A stretch of DNA of 64,000 nt. Origin: Basidiobolus meristosporus CBS 931.73. Taxonomy: Eukaryota > Basidiobolomycota > Basidiobolomycetes > Basidiobolales > Basidiobolaceae. Positions 33,594-43,689 of the stretch are shown here, one piece after another. The notes under the pieces were generated by a model, which searched no databases, was not told the DNA's origin, and was given only the letters and a program-made list of their open reading frames with translations. Position 1 is the stretch's first letter. Each line of letters opens with the position of its first letter. The stretch lies in contig MCFE01000373.1 in assembly GCA_002104905.1 (NCBI GenBank), forward strand, positions 20,940 to 84,939, in the 5' to 3' direction. A program made the position numbers and the translations under genes.

Positions 33594-35450
33594 ATGGATC
33601 TACCTTTACCAGGAATGCAAGGAACTCCTTTCTTTGATGGAACCAAAGTTAAAGCTTTCATCAAGAGGTGGGAGCTTTTCTGCAGAGCCCACAAAATACC
33701 TGAGGCCATTATGGCTGAAGAGATGCCCCCCTACAGCACTGATGAGATCATGCTCTCATTATATGAAAGAAATGATCTGCTGACAAATTGGACCCTCTTG
33801 AAGAGCTACTTGATTGATGAATATGGAGAGAGACAAGTTGACTACACACTTCAAGACTTGGAGAACTTTGCTTATAGCAAGTTTAAGCAGCTACCATTGA
33901 AAGAATACTTGAGTGGCCTTGAGCAAATTGGAGAGTCACTGAAAGCCCAAGGCATTATCACTGATCTGACTTTATCTGCCTATCTGCTCAGAGCACTACC
34001 AGAAGGCCTGGTGAGAAGGATTGAAAACAATCCTACTGTGAAAGCTATGAGTTCACTGCCTGCATTTCAGTTAGCTAAGCAGATTCTACTTGCCCCTGAA
34101 GAAACCTCACCAATCAGAAAGCTTCTTTCAAGCCCAGAACAAAACCAAGATAGCCAAGACATACTTAATCCCAGCAATCAAAGCACTCAAATTCAGGAGT
34201 TGACACAGCAACTAGAGAAACTCTCTTTGCTACTTACCAGCAAAGCATATGGTCAGAAGCCAGTAGAGAAAGAAGTCAAATATACATGCATGTGGTGTGA
34301 CTCTGCCAACCACTCCAAGAGAAATTGCCAAGAGCTTCAGTCATTACTATCCACAGGTGATGTCCTATATAGTCCTCAGGGATACATAGTCAGTAAGCAT
34401 GGTGACAAATTATCCACAGCATTTGGACAAGGAGGAATGAGAGTTCACTACAAGCAAGTCACCTCTCAAACAAGAAAGGTTCACCTCCATGAAGAAGAAG
34501 ATCCTGACTACTTTGATCCAGCTGAAGTTCTGAACTTTGACTATGAAGACCCCAGAGAGGCCCAAGATCATATAGCTTCAATTTATGCTTCAAAGAGACA
34601 CCATCCTGAAAAAATGGCTAATCTAGGCCCAGCAACAAAAGTACCAAGATGTGAGCCAGAAGTTGTGATTGAGAAGAAAGCATCACCCCCATTAATTTTA
34701 CAAGAGTCTACCAAGGCCAACAACTACCACATGCAGCCTAGAGTAAAGCAAAATGGTACCCCAGAGGCTCTGACAAGTCATATACTAGGAAGCAACATAT
34801 CAATCAAGGTTGGAGAGCTACTCAGTGTATCACCATCTGTAAGAAAGACTCTGGATGAGCATATCAGAATAAGAAAGCATCCAATTGAATCAACTCAAGG
34901 CAACCAGGTCAGGACAGTTCAAGGAAGCCAAAATATCAGTAAGCTGCATCAAAGCCAGAAACACTACTACTCAGTGGCAACTGCAACAACTACAGGAACT
35001 GTGCATAATCAAGAAATCCTATGTCATATAGACAGTGGATCTGAGATATGTGTGATGCCTTTGGAGGCTTGGAAACAACTACCATGCAAAGACTTATTGC
35101 CCATAGACACCAATATCAATTGGAGTATGAAGGATGCCAACTCAGGGCAATCAAAGCTTTTAGGAATTATTCACAGCTTCCCTCTCATCATTGAAGGAAT
35201 ACCCCATGAGATCCCAGTATTCATATGTGCAAAGGCTAACTTTGAATTACTTCTTGGAAGACCATGGGAAGTAAAAGCAAGAGCAACTGCAGTGAACTAC
35301 CCAGATGGTTCAGCATGGTATACTATATACTCAGAGAGCCCAGGACTAACAGCAACCTTCTGTGGTGTGGACTCAAACAATATCCGATCAATGACATCAT
35401 GTAGATTTCTATCTCAAGAAAGGACAGGTGGCTTCATTGAGGAAGACTGA
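33594..35450 (+). CDS. Gag-aspartic protease polyprotein of element H
   Basis: The 618-residue ORF is uninterrupted and starts 52 bases after the primer-binding site. Residues about 10-180 are a helical Ty3-type Gag region (FFDGTKVKAFIKRWELF, then LKEYLSGLEQIGESL, then ALPEGLVRRIE). Residues 195-215 look like a short coiled coil. A CCHC zinc knuckle at 232-245 (CMWCDSANHSKRNC) would bind RNA. A long low-complexity linker follows. At 477-489 is the retropepsin motif CHIDSGSEICVMP with catalytic Asp480, and at 552-558 LLLGRPW, the conserved C-terminal retropepsin block. The ORF ends at TGA 35,448-35,450. It would make particle protein and the protease to mature it, but no replication enzymes. 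Confidence 0.9.
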   Translation: MDLPLPGMQGTPFFDGTKVKAFIKRWELFCRAHKIPEAIMAEEMPPYSTDEIMLSLYERNDLLTNWTLLKSYLIDEYGERQVDYTLQDLENFAYSKFKQLPLKEYLSGLEQIGESLKAQGIITDLTLSAYLLRALPEGLVRRIENNPTVKAMSSLPAFQLAKQILLAPEETSPIRKLLSSPEQNQDSQDILNPSNQSTQIQELTQQLEKLSLLLTSKAYGQKPVEKEVKYTCMWCDSANHSKRNCQELQSLLSTGDVLYSPQGYIVSKHGDKLSTAFGQGGMRVHYKQVTSQTRKVHLHEEEDPDYFDPAEVLNFDYEDPREAQDHIASIYASKRHHPEKMANLGPATKVPRCEPEVVIEKKASPPLILQESTKANNYHMQPRVKQNGTPEALTSHILGSNISIKVGELLSVSPSVRKTLDEHIRIRKHPIESTQGNQVRTVQGSQNISKLHQSQKHYYSVATATTTGTVHNQEILCHIDSGSEICVMPLEAWKQLPCKDLLPIDTNINWSMKDANSGQSKLLGIIHSFPLIIEGIPHEIPVFICAKANFELLLGRPWEVKARATAVNYPDGSAWYTIYSESPGLTATFCGVDSNNIRSMTSCRFLSQERTGGFIEED

Positions 35451-35483
35451 GAGAGCACTTTGTTCCCCAAACTTACAGTGGTT

Positions 35484-35528
35484 AGCTAAAAAGTTCCCTG
35501 AAACTTTTTAGCTCAAGTGGGGGGTGGA
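35484..35528 (+). promoter_or_regulatory. Perfect hairpin and polypurine tract before the H 3' LTR
   Basis: A 12-bp perfect inverted repeat (AGCTAAAAAGTT at 35,484-35,495 and its complement at 35,502-35,513, 6-base loop) is followed by the purine-rich tract AAGTGGGGGGTGGA, ending at 35,528, directly before the 3' LTR. The tract would prime plus-strand DNA. The hairpin has no assigned role. Confidence 0.75.
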
Positions 35529-36332
35529 TGTGGTAGGGTAATCATACCTCCCACAGACAGGTTTATTCATATAGTCATTATGATATACTTATCCATATTT
35601 TATCTTATCAGTATTATCCCATTCTTCTTTTGCCCATATTATCAGTATTATCCCCATATGATGTTTACCCTGATTAGTTATTAGCATTAGTTATCCCAGA
35701 TGTTATTCAGCTTTGTGATCAGTAGATGTATCTATATAAGGCAAGTACCCGCGTCAGTACCCGTGACACATGACCTAGGTCTGTGTTACCATCTCTACCA
35801 TTTCAATACCATATATGGTATTTCTATGTTGCACAGGTTTCAGACTACTGATTCCTGATTGGTTGAGAGTGCTGTGCCTTTTAGAACCTTCCAGGACATT
35901 CTTGGCATATTTTTAGCTCATAGTGATGTCATCAAGAATTCCACTGATACCTAGAATCTTCTAGAACCTTGTCATTAGTAATCACTTGGCAATCAGGAAA
36001 AGTATTTAAGGGAAAGCAATCCCGCATCAATAAATCATCCCTTCTATCAGTAACACTTCTACCTTATTGATTAGCAGTTGATCACTGCACCTGCCTTCAA
36101 CAGTACATCTAAGACCTGCCATCAAGGAGCTTTTCAGGGTAGTGCACAAGACACACAGAGGCCTTTGGAGACACTTGGAGCACCTAGGAATCTAGAGAAG
36201 CAGGAGCTTTTACCATAGTGACATATTGACAAAGACACCAGCAGTTTAGACACAGAGGTTATTGCACCCATCAGACACCTCACACACCTTGAGTTGTGTA
36301 GCTTCTCCCAGGAGTACCTCTACACCACCACA
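35529..36332 (+). repeat. 3' LTR of element H
   Basis: 804 bp, the same length as the 5' LTR. I found no difference reading the two side by side. The CCATATATGG palindrome is at 35,806-35,821. Confidence 0.92.
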
Positions 36333-36452
36333 TCGGTATATCAAACTCCCAATAAACTATTTCAGTATTAGCATACTGGAAGTTGTTGTATATTGTTGAT
36401 TAGCCTCTACATTGTAGAACAAGCCCCAAACTAAGCATAATACAACACAACA
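36333..36452 (+). repeat. 3' LTR of element G, right part
   Basis: Completes the G LTR after the H insertion (first TCGG, then TATATCAAACTCCC to AATACAACACAACA). Differences from the 5' LTR are few (for example TATATTG for TATGTTG, and AAGC for AATC). Confidence 0.88.
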
Positions 36453-36456
36453 TATC

Positions 36457-38030
36457 ACAAAGTTAATTTTTCATGATTAAGTGGTGTTGATCCCACAGGA
36501 CACCATGCAAAGACTAAAAGCAAAATTGCACTCCAGATTTCACAAAAATCTTATTCCATATTTTGCATCAAAGCAGTACATAATGGGCTTTTAAGTGGTT
36601 TCAACTAATTCTCTCACTTTCTATTCCCAGATACTCATTCACCTCCTGTATTTGCATAAATATATTGCCTATTTCCCATTTGTTACACTGCTTACTTGCT
36701 GCCTTAGCCAATTCTCTCCCATCTCAAGCATCCATGTTGCTTTCTTACTATTGAGACTTCAGTGAGCACTCAATGGTCAATTGCATTGAGCTTTACATGT
36801 CTGTATACCCATCACTAATATTAAGCTCAACACCACACTTAACAAGTAGCTTCATTAAAACCCATCATTTAATCAGTATTTCTGCTGTAACTCCCTATTT
36901 CCATGACTTTGCTGGGAATCCTACAGCATCATAGCATTGCTCATTCACTTGTTCCCCTATATCCTGGTTGTTGGATTGCACTGCAAGATTGAGCACCTCA
37001 TCTGTCAGTTTTTTCAATATATCCTTGCATTATTTAAGTGCATTTTGTTGAGCACTGCACTTGAAGAAGTGTTGCAACCTCTTGGTGCACCAATTAATGT
37101 TCCAAGATTCCACTGCAGGCATTGTACTAGCAATTTGAGTTCTTGAAATTATTGCTTTATCTTTCAGTGAGATCTCCACTCTTTCTGCCTAGGATGCACC
37201 TCCAACTTGTGTAAAAACAGATGTTGTCCTGCAGGTAATTTCTCTTTGCTATTGTGGAATTCAACCTGTTGTGAACCAACAGCGTAAATTGGTGAGAGCT
37301 GCAGCTTCATTCCTATGCTTCCCTATCTCTGGCATGCTAATACTCTTTTCCTGTTACCTTTACCATTATTGTTACCAGGTCTTTTACTCCTACTCAGACT
37401 GAGGCATCTGGTATTGCACTACAATTCTTCCTTGATAGGTGCTGCACTGCTATATTTGTTTTTTCCTGCCTTGCACTTGCCAGCACTCTCCAGGTAACCA
37501 GTTATTTTGCTACTGCATGTTTAGAGCTTTAAGCCCTGCTTGTGTAGGCTCCTGAGAATGCAACTGGTCTTATTACTACCAGATTCTTTACTGGTACTTT
37601 GACTGAATTTTTCTTCAATTGAGCTCTGTTCTTTTCTTAATAATCGCTGGACTTAAGGTAAAAATGCTGACTCCTCGTGTTGTTAGTGAAGTAAGCAGTT
37701 AGGAATCTTTGCAGAGCTGCAAGCTGATCATAATTTTCAGGCTGATGCAAATTTAGCCAAAGCAGTACCTCCTTTCAATTTTCAGTTGTAACTTAATTTC
37801 AATCTGTTATGACCTATACAAGTCCCTATACCAAACACTGACCTTAAACTCAGCCTCAAGCTCAAGAAGTCACTATATTGATATCCACCATTCAATAAGT
37901 ATTTCAACCATAAATCATTTTTCCGTGCCTTTGGCATCCTAAAACTTTATGCCATTGTTCATTCACTGATTTCCATGTATCCAGGTCTTCAGCCAGCACT
38001 GTAAATTCTAGCACCTCACTTGACAGTCTT
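36457..38030 (-). pseudogene. R1 dispersed repeat with decayed coding region (minus strand)
   Basis: The first 100 bases match 10,230-10,345 and 45,540-45,640. Beyond this, minus-strand frames encode pieces of the R1 protein, for example SSEVLEFTVLAEDLDTWKSVNEQW (near 38,000) and LTDEVLNLAVQ, then NEQCYDAVGFPAKSWK (near 36,900-37,000). The plus-strand copy at 44,650-44,830 carries LPRLVEQVLDLAV and EPVSEQ at the same place. Two partial copies appear to lie head to tail here. The family is unknown and all frames are broken. Confidence 0.5.
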
Positions 38031-38364
38031 TGCACATCCAACCAATCATGGTTCAGTACACTGAAGCCTGTGTAACATAGAGTTACCATATTAAGGATGA
38101 AAATGGTAGGAATCATGACACAGATTGATCCTGTGTCATAGATCCTAGTGTAGGTACTTGCCTTATATAGAAGCACTTAAATCTAGTATTTTTACACAAA
38201 GTGATGGATAAATTACAAAATAAATAAATAGGTATCATCATTCGGCAGCTTATGGGATGGTACCAATCAGATTACACAAAGGGGATAGAACTAAAGCTAG
38301 GGTGGAGGTAAAGAATATGCAAATGGGCAAATCTGTCAGTAGGTGTCACTGCAGCCCCACTACA
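38031..38364 (-). repeat. Diverged partial LTR related to element H
   Basis: Matches the H-related LTR at about 23,070-23,419 (ACACAGGCTTCAGTGTACTGAACC and GGCAAGTACCTACAC on the minus strand). Its right end, CCCCACTACA at 38,364, corresponds to the inverse of a TG LTR start. The other end is missing; it passes into R1 sequence at about 38,030. Confidence 0.6.
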
Positions 38365-38679
38365 CTGGCACTCATCCAGCAAGCTGACATTTACTTACTG
38401 CTTGTTTTGTGCTTTCAGCCCTAACTGCAATAGGCTCCTGAAGAAGCAGCTGGTTTCTCCTGACAGGTCCATCACTGCTACTCTGACTGAGTGCTTCTTG
38501 AATGGAACTACACTTTTCTTGCGCAATGTTATGCCAGCTCATTGCTATATACCTACTTGTCCCAAGTTGGTGCTCTGTCAGCTGCTGGATGTTTCTTTGA
38601 TACTTCCATAGAGCTTTTGGCCCTGCCTGTAATGAGCTCTTGAGGCAGCTGCTGGCTTTTAGCCACAGCTCCCTTGCAC
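38365..38679. other. Short stretch between LTR relic and element E1
   Basis: About 315 bp that partly resembles 37,500-37,640 (a GGCTCCTGA motif followed by similar sequence). It may belong to R1. No gene recognised. Confidence 0.3.
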
Positions 38680-40566
38680 TGTTGAAATAATTAGGAGTCC
38701 ACCTAATTATTGATATATTATGAACTAGCACTTAGTGAAATGATATATTTCAGATTATCAACATGGAAATTAGTTTGTAAGATATTTACTAATTATTAGG
38801 AATTTGAGAAGTACAGAATTTTAGGAAAATCTGAAACTTGTCCAAATGAGCTGAAACTTGGCACATGTACTCCTGAGACTCCCCTAATAATGACCAAGTA
38901 GCCACATTTACGTAGTTCTGCAATATGTATCAATACTGTGTTGCAACTCAATAAAACATAAAGTGAATATCATGTAAATCTTCTAATTCTCCAATTCACT
39001 TCCAATATATCTCTCTAATATTTCAACAGGTTATGAGCCCCAAGCTTGCTTTATCTTGGTTGTCTACTTTGCTCTAGTGCTGTGTCTTTATTCTGGAGAA
39101 AGACAGCCTAGTCTACCTGAAGTTACAAAAGACAGAAAAGTACTGCCGCTGCAAAGAACTGTTAGATGGGATATATTGTTTTAGAGAGAGAGGCCTTTGC
39201 CCTTAAAGAAGACACTAAGCAAGGAAAAAGGTCATATGTATGCTGGAAAGTTCTATCAGAAGTAACAGTGGCTTATCAGAGCCATTATGGTAGATTTACG
39301 CAATTGGAAAGTGCCAGATCAGGTTGTACTATTCAAGCACAATAGTACATATGAGACCATATCTATCCTGTTTAGGATTAGGCCTCTATGAATAGCTGCC
39401 AATCAAGCTGTGGTATCCTGTGATACCAAATCAAGCCTATCAAGATGTAAAGGGAAGATCTGAATACTGTAACAGGATATCAGTCCAAGAAAGTTATGCC
39501 TAGATCAGAAGGATATATATGATCTATCTCAGTCAGTTTTAGAAGGCAGGAAGCACCAGAAGACGTAGCTTCAGTGGGAGTACCAGATCAGGAATGAAAA
39601 AAAGCTAGGCTAGATACCACTGAAGGCACTAGTCCGGAAGAGGAAATACTTGGTCAACCGGTGAAGAATAAGGCAACTACAATGCTGATCTTTGTTGGTC
39701 TCAGCAGATTATATATGGAGTATATGAGGAAAGTTACTATCCAGATTCAGTTATGGATAAATGGAGGATAGTCTAAGTGAATTAGACTATAGACCGGAAC
39801 TGTGGATGATCCAGATCTACTGGAGAGAAGACCACTTCCTAACTTTGCCAATTATTGACCAATTTTACTCAAATAAATAACAGCAGATAGCCTGAGAATG
39901 CAGCTCTCTGATGATACAAAGTATGCTGGGATTTGATCAGTATCTAAAAAGTTTTACTCCAATCAAATTGATGATACTCATTCATAGATACTTGTGATTA
40001 GATCAGAGTTCAGACTCAAAGCAATTTGATCTGAAGTATGTAATTAACAGCATGGACCTATACTCAGTTATTACAGATAATATGCTATCCTTAACATTTA
40101 TTGGAGAATACATTAGTCCAATAGGTTAGATGGTTAATTGCAGGTTTAATTTCAACCGCAAGATACACAACACCACAGCAAGTTCATAAGTATATGAATA
40201 TATTATGTGAGTGGGAGTGTTGAAATAATTAGGAGTCCACCTAATTATTGATATATTATGAGCTAGCACTTAGTGAAATGATATATTTCAGATTATCAAC
40301 ATGGAAATTAGTTTGTAAGATATTTACTAATTATTAGGAATTTGAGAAGTATAGAATTTTAGGAAAATCTGAAACTTGTCCAAACGGGCTGAAACTTGAC
40401 ACATGTACTCCTGAGACTCCTCTAATAATGACCAAGTAGCCACATTTATGTAGTTCTGCAATAAGTTTAAATACTGTGTTGCAACTCAATAAAACATAAA
40501 GTGAATATCATGTAAATCTTCTAATTCTCCAATTCATTTCCAATATATCTCTCTAATATTTCAACA
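38680..40566 (+). mobile_element. Non-autonomous LTR element E1
   Basis: 349-bp LTRs at 38,680-39,028 and 40,218-40,566 (TGTTGAAATAATTAGG to TAATATTTCAACA) enclose 1,189 bp. The PBS GGTTATGAGCCC follows the 5' LTR (39,029-39,040), and GAGTGGGAG before the 3' LTR is the polypurine tract. The interior has no long frame: after ATGAGCCCCAAG it stays open for only 14 codons. Compared with E2 it lacks about 1.4 kb of interior sequence (excluding the solo LTR in E2). No target duplication is seen (TGCAC left, CACAT right). Confidence 0.85.
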
Positions 40567-41160
40567 CACATGATATACACTTATCCTGTCTCTGGACTAT
40601 TTTCTGATTTCTCTGGGCCATTGCATCAACCCTATCAGCCACTCCACTTAATATCCTCATCAATGATTTGGTAAGAACTGACAAAATACTTGCTAATACT
40701 GATAGTGGTGCTTTATGATAGCCACCTGCTAGGCATATACCAATGGTACAGCATTTGCAACATTTTTGTTTTCATGATCTTTATGGTCAGCTTGTGGCTC
40801 TGCAGAGGACTCAGGACTCTACATTATTTACTTTAATGGGCACATTGTGATCATGGCCATTTTTAGTTGTAGCCCTGGTTGTTGCAGTCAATGTCAACTC
40901 AAGCTGTTGTCAAACAGTTCTTCTGCTCTGTCAGCAGTGCAGTTTGATTAAGAACTAGACAGCTTTGCTTTATTTCTTGATGGCATATATATAGAAGCAA
41001 GTCAAACCAACAGAGAAATAATGTTACAAATATATGTGCATGTGGTACCACCACTTTACTATAAGGCTTACTATGGTAGGTCATCTTTGAATGCTACATA
41101 AATGTAGAAGCAATGTTCCAAATACAGAACTATGGTAAACTCTCAGCAAAAAAAATATAA
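40567..41160 (-). pseudogene. R1 repeat-encoded protein, coiled-coil fragment
   Basis: On the minus strand near 40,570-40,700 a frame reads LTKSLMRILSGVADRVDAMAQRN, then IVQRQD. The plus-strand copy near 44,110-44,190 reads AVADSSAAMAQRSLEIVQKQDEQI. The match supports a shared coding origin. The heptad-like spacing suggests a coiled coil. The rest is unassigned. Confidence 0.5.
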
Positions 41161-41334
41161 AGATTACACACAGCTGCATTCAGGTAAGGCCCTGATGGCA
41201 GAGTTTCAGTTGTTCTAACTTGTAGGCTTTAGAGTATTGTCTTCTCAAAGGAGGCCAAACCCAGCACATACTTGTGTTAAGATGCTATCACAATTGGGGA
41301 TTGTGGCTCAATACCCTATGAGAAATAACTTGGT

Positions 41335-43600
41335 CCTGCAGGTGGATCCAATCCAGAATAGCATCATAATTCCATCAGGAGACTCACATAATACCAGCAG
41401 CTTGGAATTAGTTACCATCTACACAATTGTGTGACAGGATCACCATTGCATTTTGCTAATGATAGATCCAAATAATGCTGATAAAATATAACAGTGTTTG
41501 TGTGGAGTTTGGCCAAGGGTGGCATAGCATTTTTGCAGTCTTAGTATGCATTATAACCATCTCAGTGGATCTAACAGGCCAGTACATCCAATAGCCTTGT
41601 AAGGCAAAAAACTTAATGGTGACATGATGGCCTCTTTGCGGCCTTTAATAGCATTAACATGGCTGTATGGCAGCCTACAGCTAGTTCAGTATTATGCTAC
41701 CATACCATATATCTCACTGTAGAATCACAGCTCCTTATTTGCTTACCAAATGCTACCTTGCGTATTTCATACATAGTTTAAATCAAAAAATACTAAGGCA
41801 TCCTGCTTACTAACCTCCACAGATGTGCACACCTGCAACAATTGACGTACTTCTATCATCTCAACCTTACAGCTTTTTAGTGGGATGCTTGAAAAGTTGC
41901 CGTATACCTTGTATTGCTGGTAACATACATATCTTGCAAGCATATAATTGGTTGCTGCCACTTCTGACATAAATACCTCCTGAATATCTGCAAAGACCTT
42001 TTTGGTATTTTGCCAATACATTCCTTGTCCCTGCTGGACTCTAGTCCCCCTTATAGGTGTGTTTGGGCTCTTCTTTGTGTGAATTCCATATCAAATGGTG
42101 TAGAAATTGGCTTGTGGCCAAAAGAAATCTGGCATATTTTGGTAGAATTATCCCAATAAAGTTACTTGCTTGTTGCACCCAACCCAACTTTGCATCACTT
42201 AGCTGATTACCCACTCATTGATGCTCCTTAGCTTCTTAGTGCCATCAGCATAGGTGTCTCTATGTGAACATTTGTCCCCAGTATTTTTCAACTCTTCTTG
42301 GCAGTACTCTATGTGCCAACTCTTCACATCCATGATGAACTTGAAGGTAGTATTCATGATGAGATTAGTATATGTTAGTACTTGCAACTTGACTTGTCTT
42401 CCTATCTCCCCACACATCTGCTTCATAGAAAACTCCCAGAAGGTGAAGTAAGGTTTGATATTCTCAAGACACCAGGCACAATGGTTCAGTAGATGGATAT
42501 TGTAGCAACAGAGATCTATGTGCTCAGCTTTATGCTTGTAGTGTAGCAGCTCCAATCCCATCATTAACTCCTTGCACCAAAGCTGTAGATGTGTTAAATT
42601 GACATTGGTTATCTGCATTGGATAAATATTCCAACAATGTGCATATATGACTCTCAATGCTTCCAATGTACTTTTGATAGGAATGGCTTCAGAATGCCAC
42701 TTGAATAAATACACGTCTAGTTCATCCTGTTCTTGCACTTGCATTGTTGCATATGTATATAAATGTTGATTAGAGCACATGAGAAGTACATTGGATAGCA
42801 GATACTCTATAATATCTTGCCATTTTTGTCAGAATTCAATGGTATCTCAAAGGGCTCATTCAGCTTGAAATGCTGCATATACCATTGGTCATGAGCCTAG
42901 GAAATTGTTGAAATGCAAATGCATTGCTTCTTATGGAATGCTTTTGCTACAACAGATACCCTCTATCTTAAGTAACTCCAGTTTCCCATTAATTCCATAT
43001 TCCAGCTGATGGTTAGTAACTTGCCAATTCTGCTGCAATTGCATGCTGACTTCTATACATTCATTCTGCAGAAAGATGATGTTCTTAGTGTTGGAGTCCA
43101 GGTAATAATAATGTATCAGAGTTATGGACTAAGTCCCCTGGATCCTGGATATAAAACATTAATACCATCCATTGCATCCAGAAAAGCTGGCTATCAAGCA
43201 GGGTACTACTGTTAGGAAAGGTAGGCTCACAATGCATTAGTGAGCCTGGTTATTCAGAGCTATCACTCTGTCTTCCATATTCAAAAGGCTGGGGTGAGCC
43301 TAAAGGCATCACAAACCCTCCTTTTCCAGTTTGCACAGGGTGACAAGTAGGGCTAGATTCCATTTTAGAAGTATCAAGTGGCTGGCAAGATATTGTTTTA
43401 CAACAGTGACTGGTGAATGATCAAATATGACTTATGTGGCAAAACATTGGCCATTTATCCATGTGATACTTCCTATGCCGTCTATGTGCTTCATGGCTGG
43501 GCAGCTTGCGACAATAGTCAGAAGGTTGTTTTTCTCTTCTCTTACAGCATTGAATCAAAGTAGTCTTGTCCATGGGGCAAACAGTTTCACAATCAGCAAC
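41335..43600 (-). pseudogene. TNP2/Plavaka-like DNA transposase relic P3
   Basis: The longest C-terminal copy. The frame at 42,199-42,780 (193 codons) contains CCYNIHLLNHCAWCLENIKPYFTFWEFSMKQMCGEIGRQVKLQ, the signature of Plavaka/CACTA C-termini (IHYLLH, then YWxFPMERxCGxI). It then has DTYADGTKKLRSINEWV. The frame at 41,767-42,021 (YWQNTKKVFADIQEVF, then CYQQYKVYGNFSSIPLKSCKVEM) continues it. To the right, 42,800-42,960 encodes MQHFKLNEPFE, and 43,210-43,540 holds the acidic linker and zinc-finger-like N-terminal part. The central TNP2 core is deleted. It is not functional. Confidence 0.72.
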
Positions 43601-43689
43601 ATACTACTATCATATTACTTTTTTGTCAATACTCATGTGAGTTCAAGATAGTCTTGTATATGAGTTGTGACACCTATACAAATGAAGAT

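Larger units (their letters stand above)
32716..36332 (+). mobile_element. Element H: young LTR retrotransposon with Gag-protease only
   Basis: 3,617 bp with two 804-bp LTRs (32,716-33,519 and 35,529-36,332) that appear identical by eye. Flanks are TTGG (left) and TCGG (right), a 4-bp duplication with one change. Between the LTRs are a tRNA-Lys-type primer-binding site, one 618-codon ORF with gag and retropepsin features, a perfect hairpin and a polypurine tract. No reverse transcriptase, RNase H or integrase is present, and the space left (less than 80 bases after the ORF) cannot hold them. It therefore depends on proteins from another element. Confidence 0.9.
28705..36452 (+). mobile_element. 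Ty3/gypsy element G, containing element H
   Basis: The element is flanked by TATC (28,701-28,704 and 36,453-36,456). The flanks join to give the R1 sequence seen uninterrupted at 10,220-10,260, so the ends are well supported. It has a 1,253-bp 5' LTR, a decayed internal region, and a 3' LTR that lacks its first 621 bp because of a deletion running from within integrase. Element H (32,716-36,332) is inserted in this 3' LTR. Confidence 0.85.

Noticed and set aside
38675-40571. Target-site duplication for E1
   Set aside because: Flanks TGCAC and CACAT do not match at the proper register; only a shared CAC is present.
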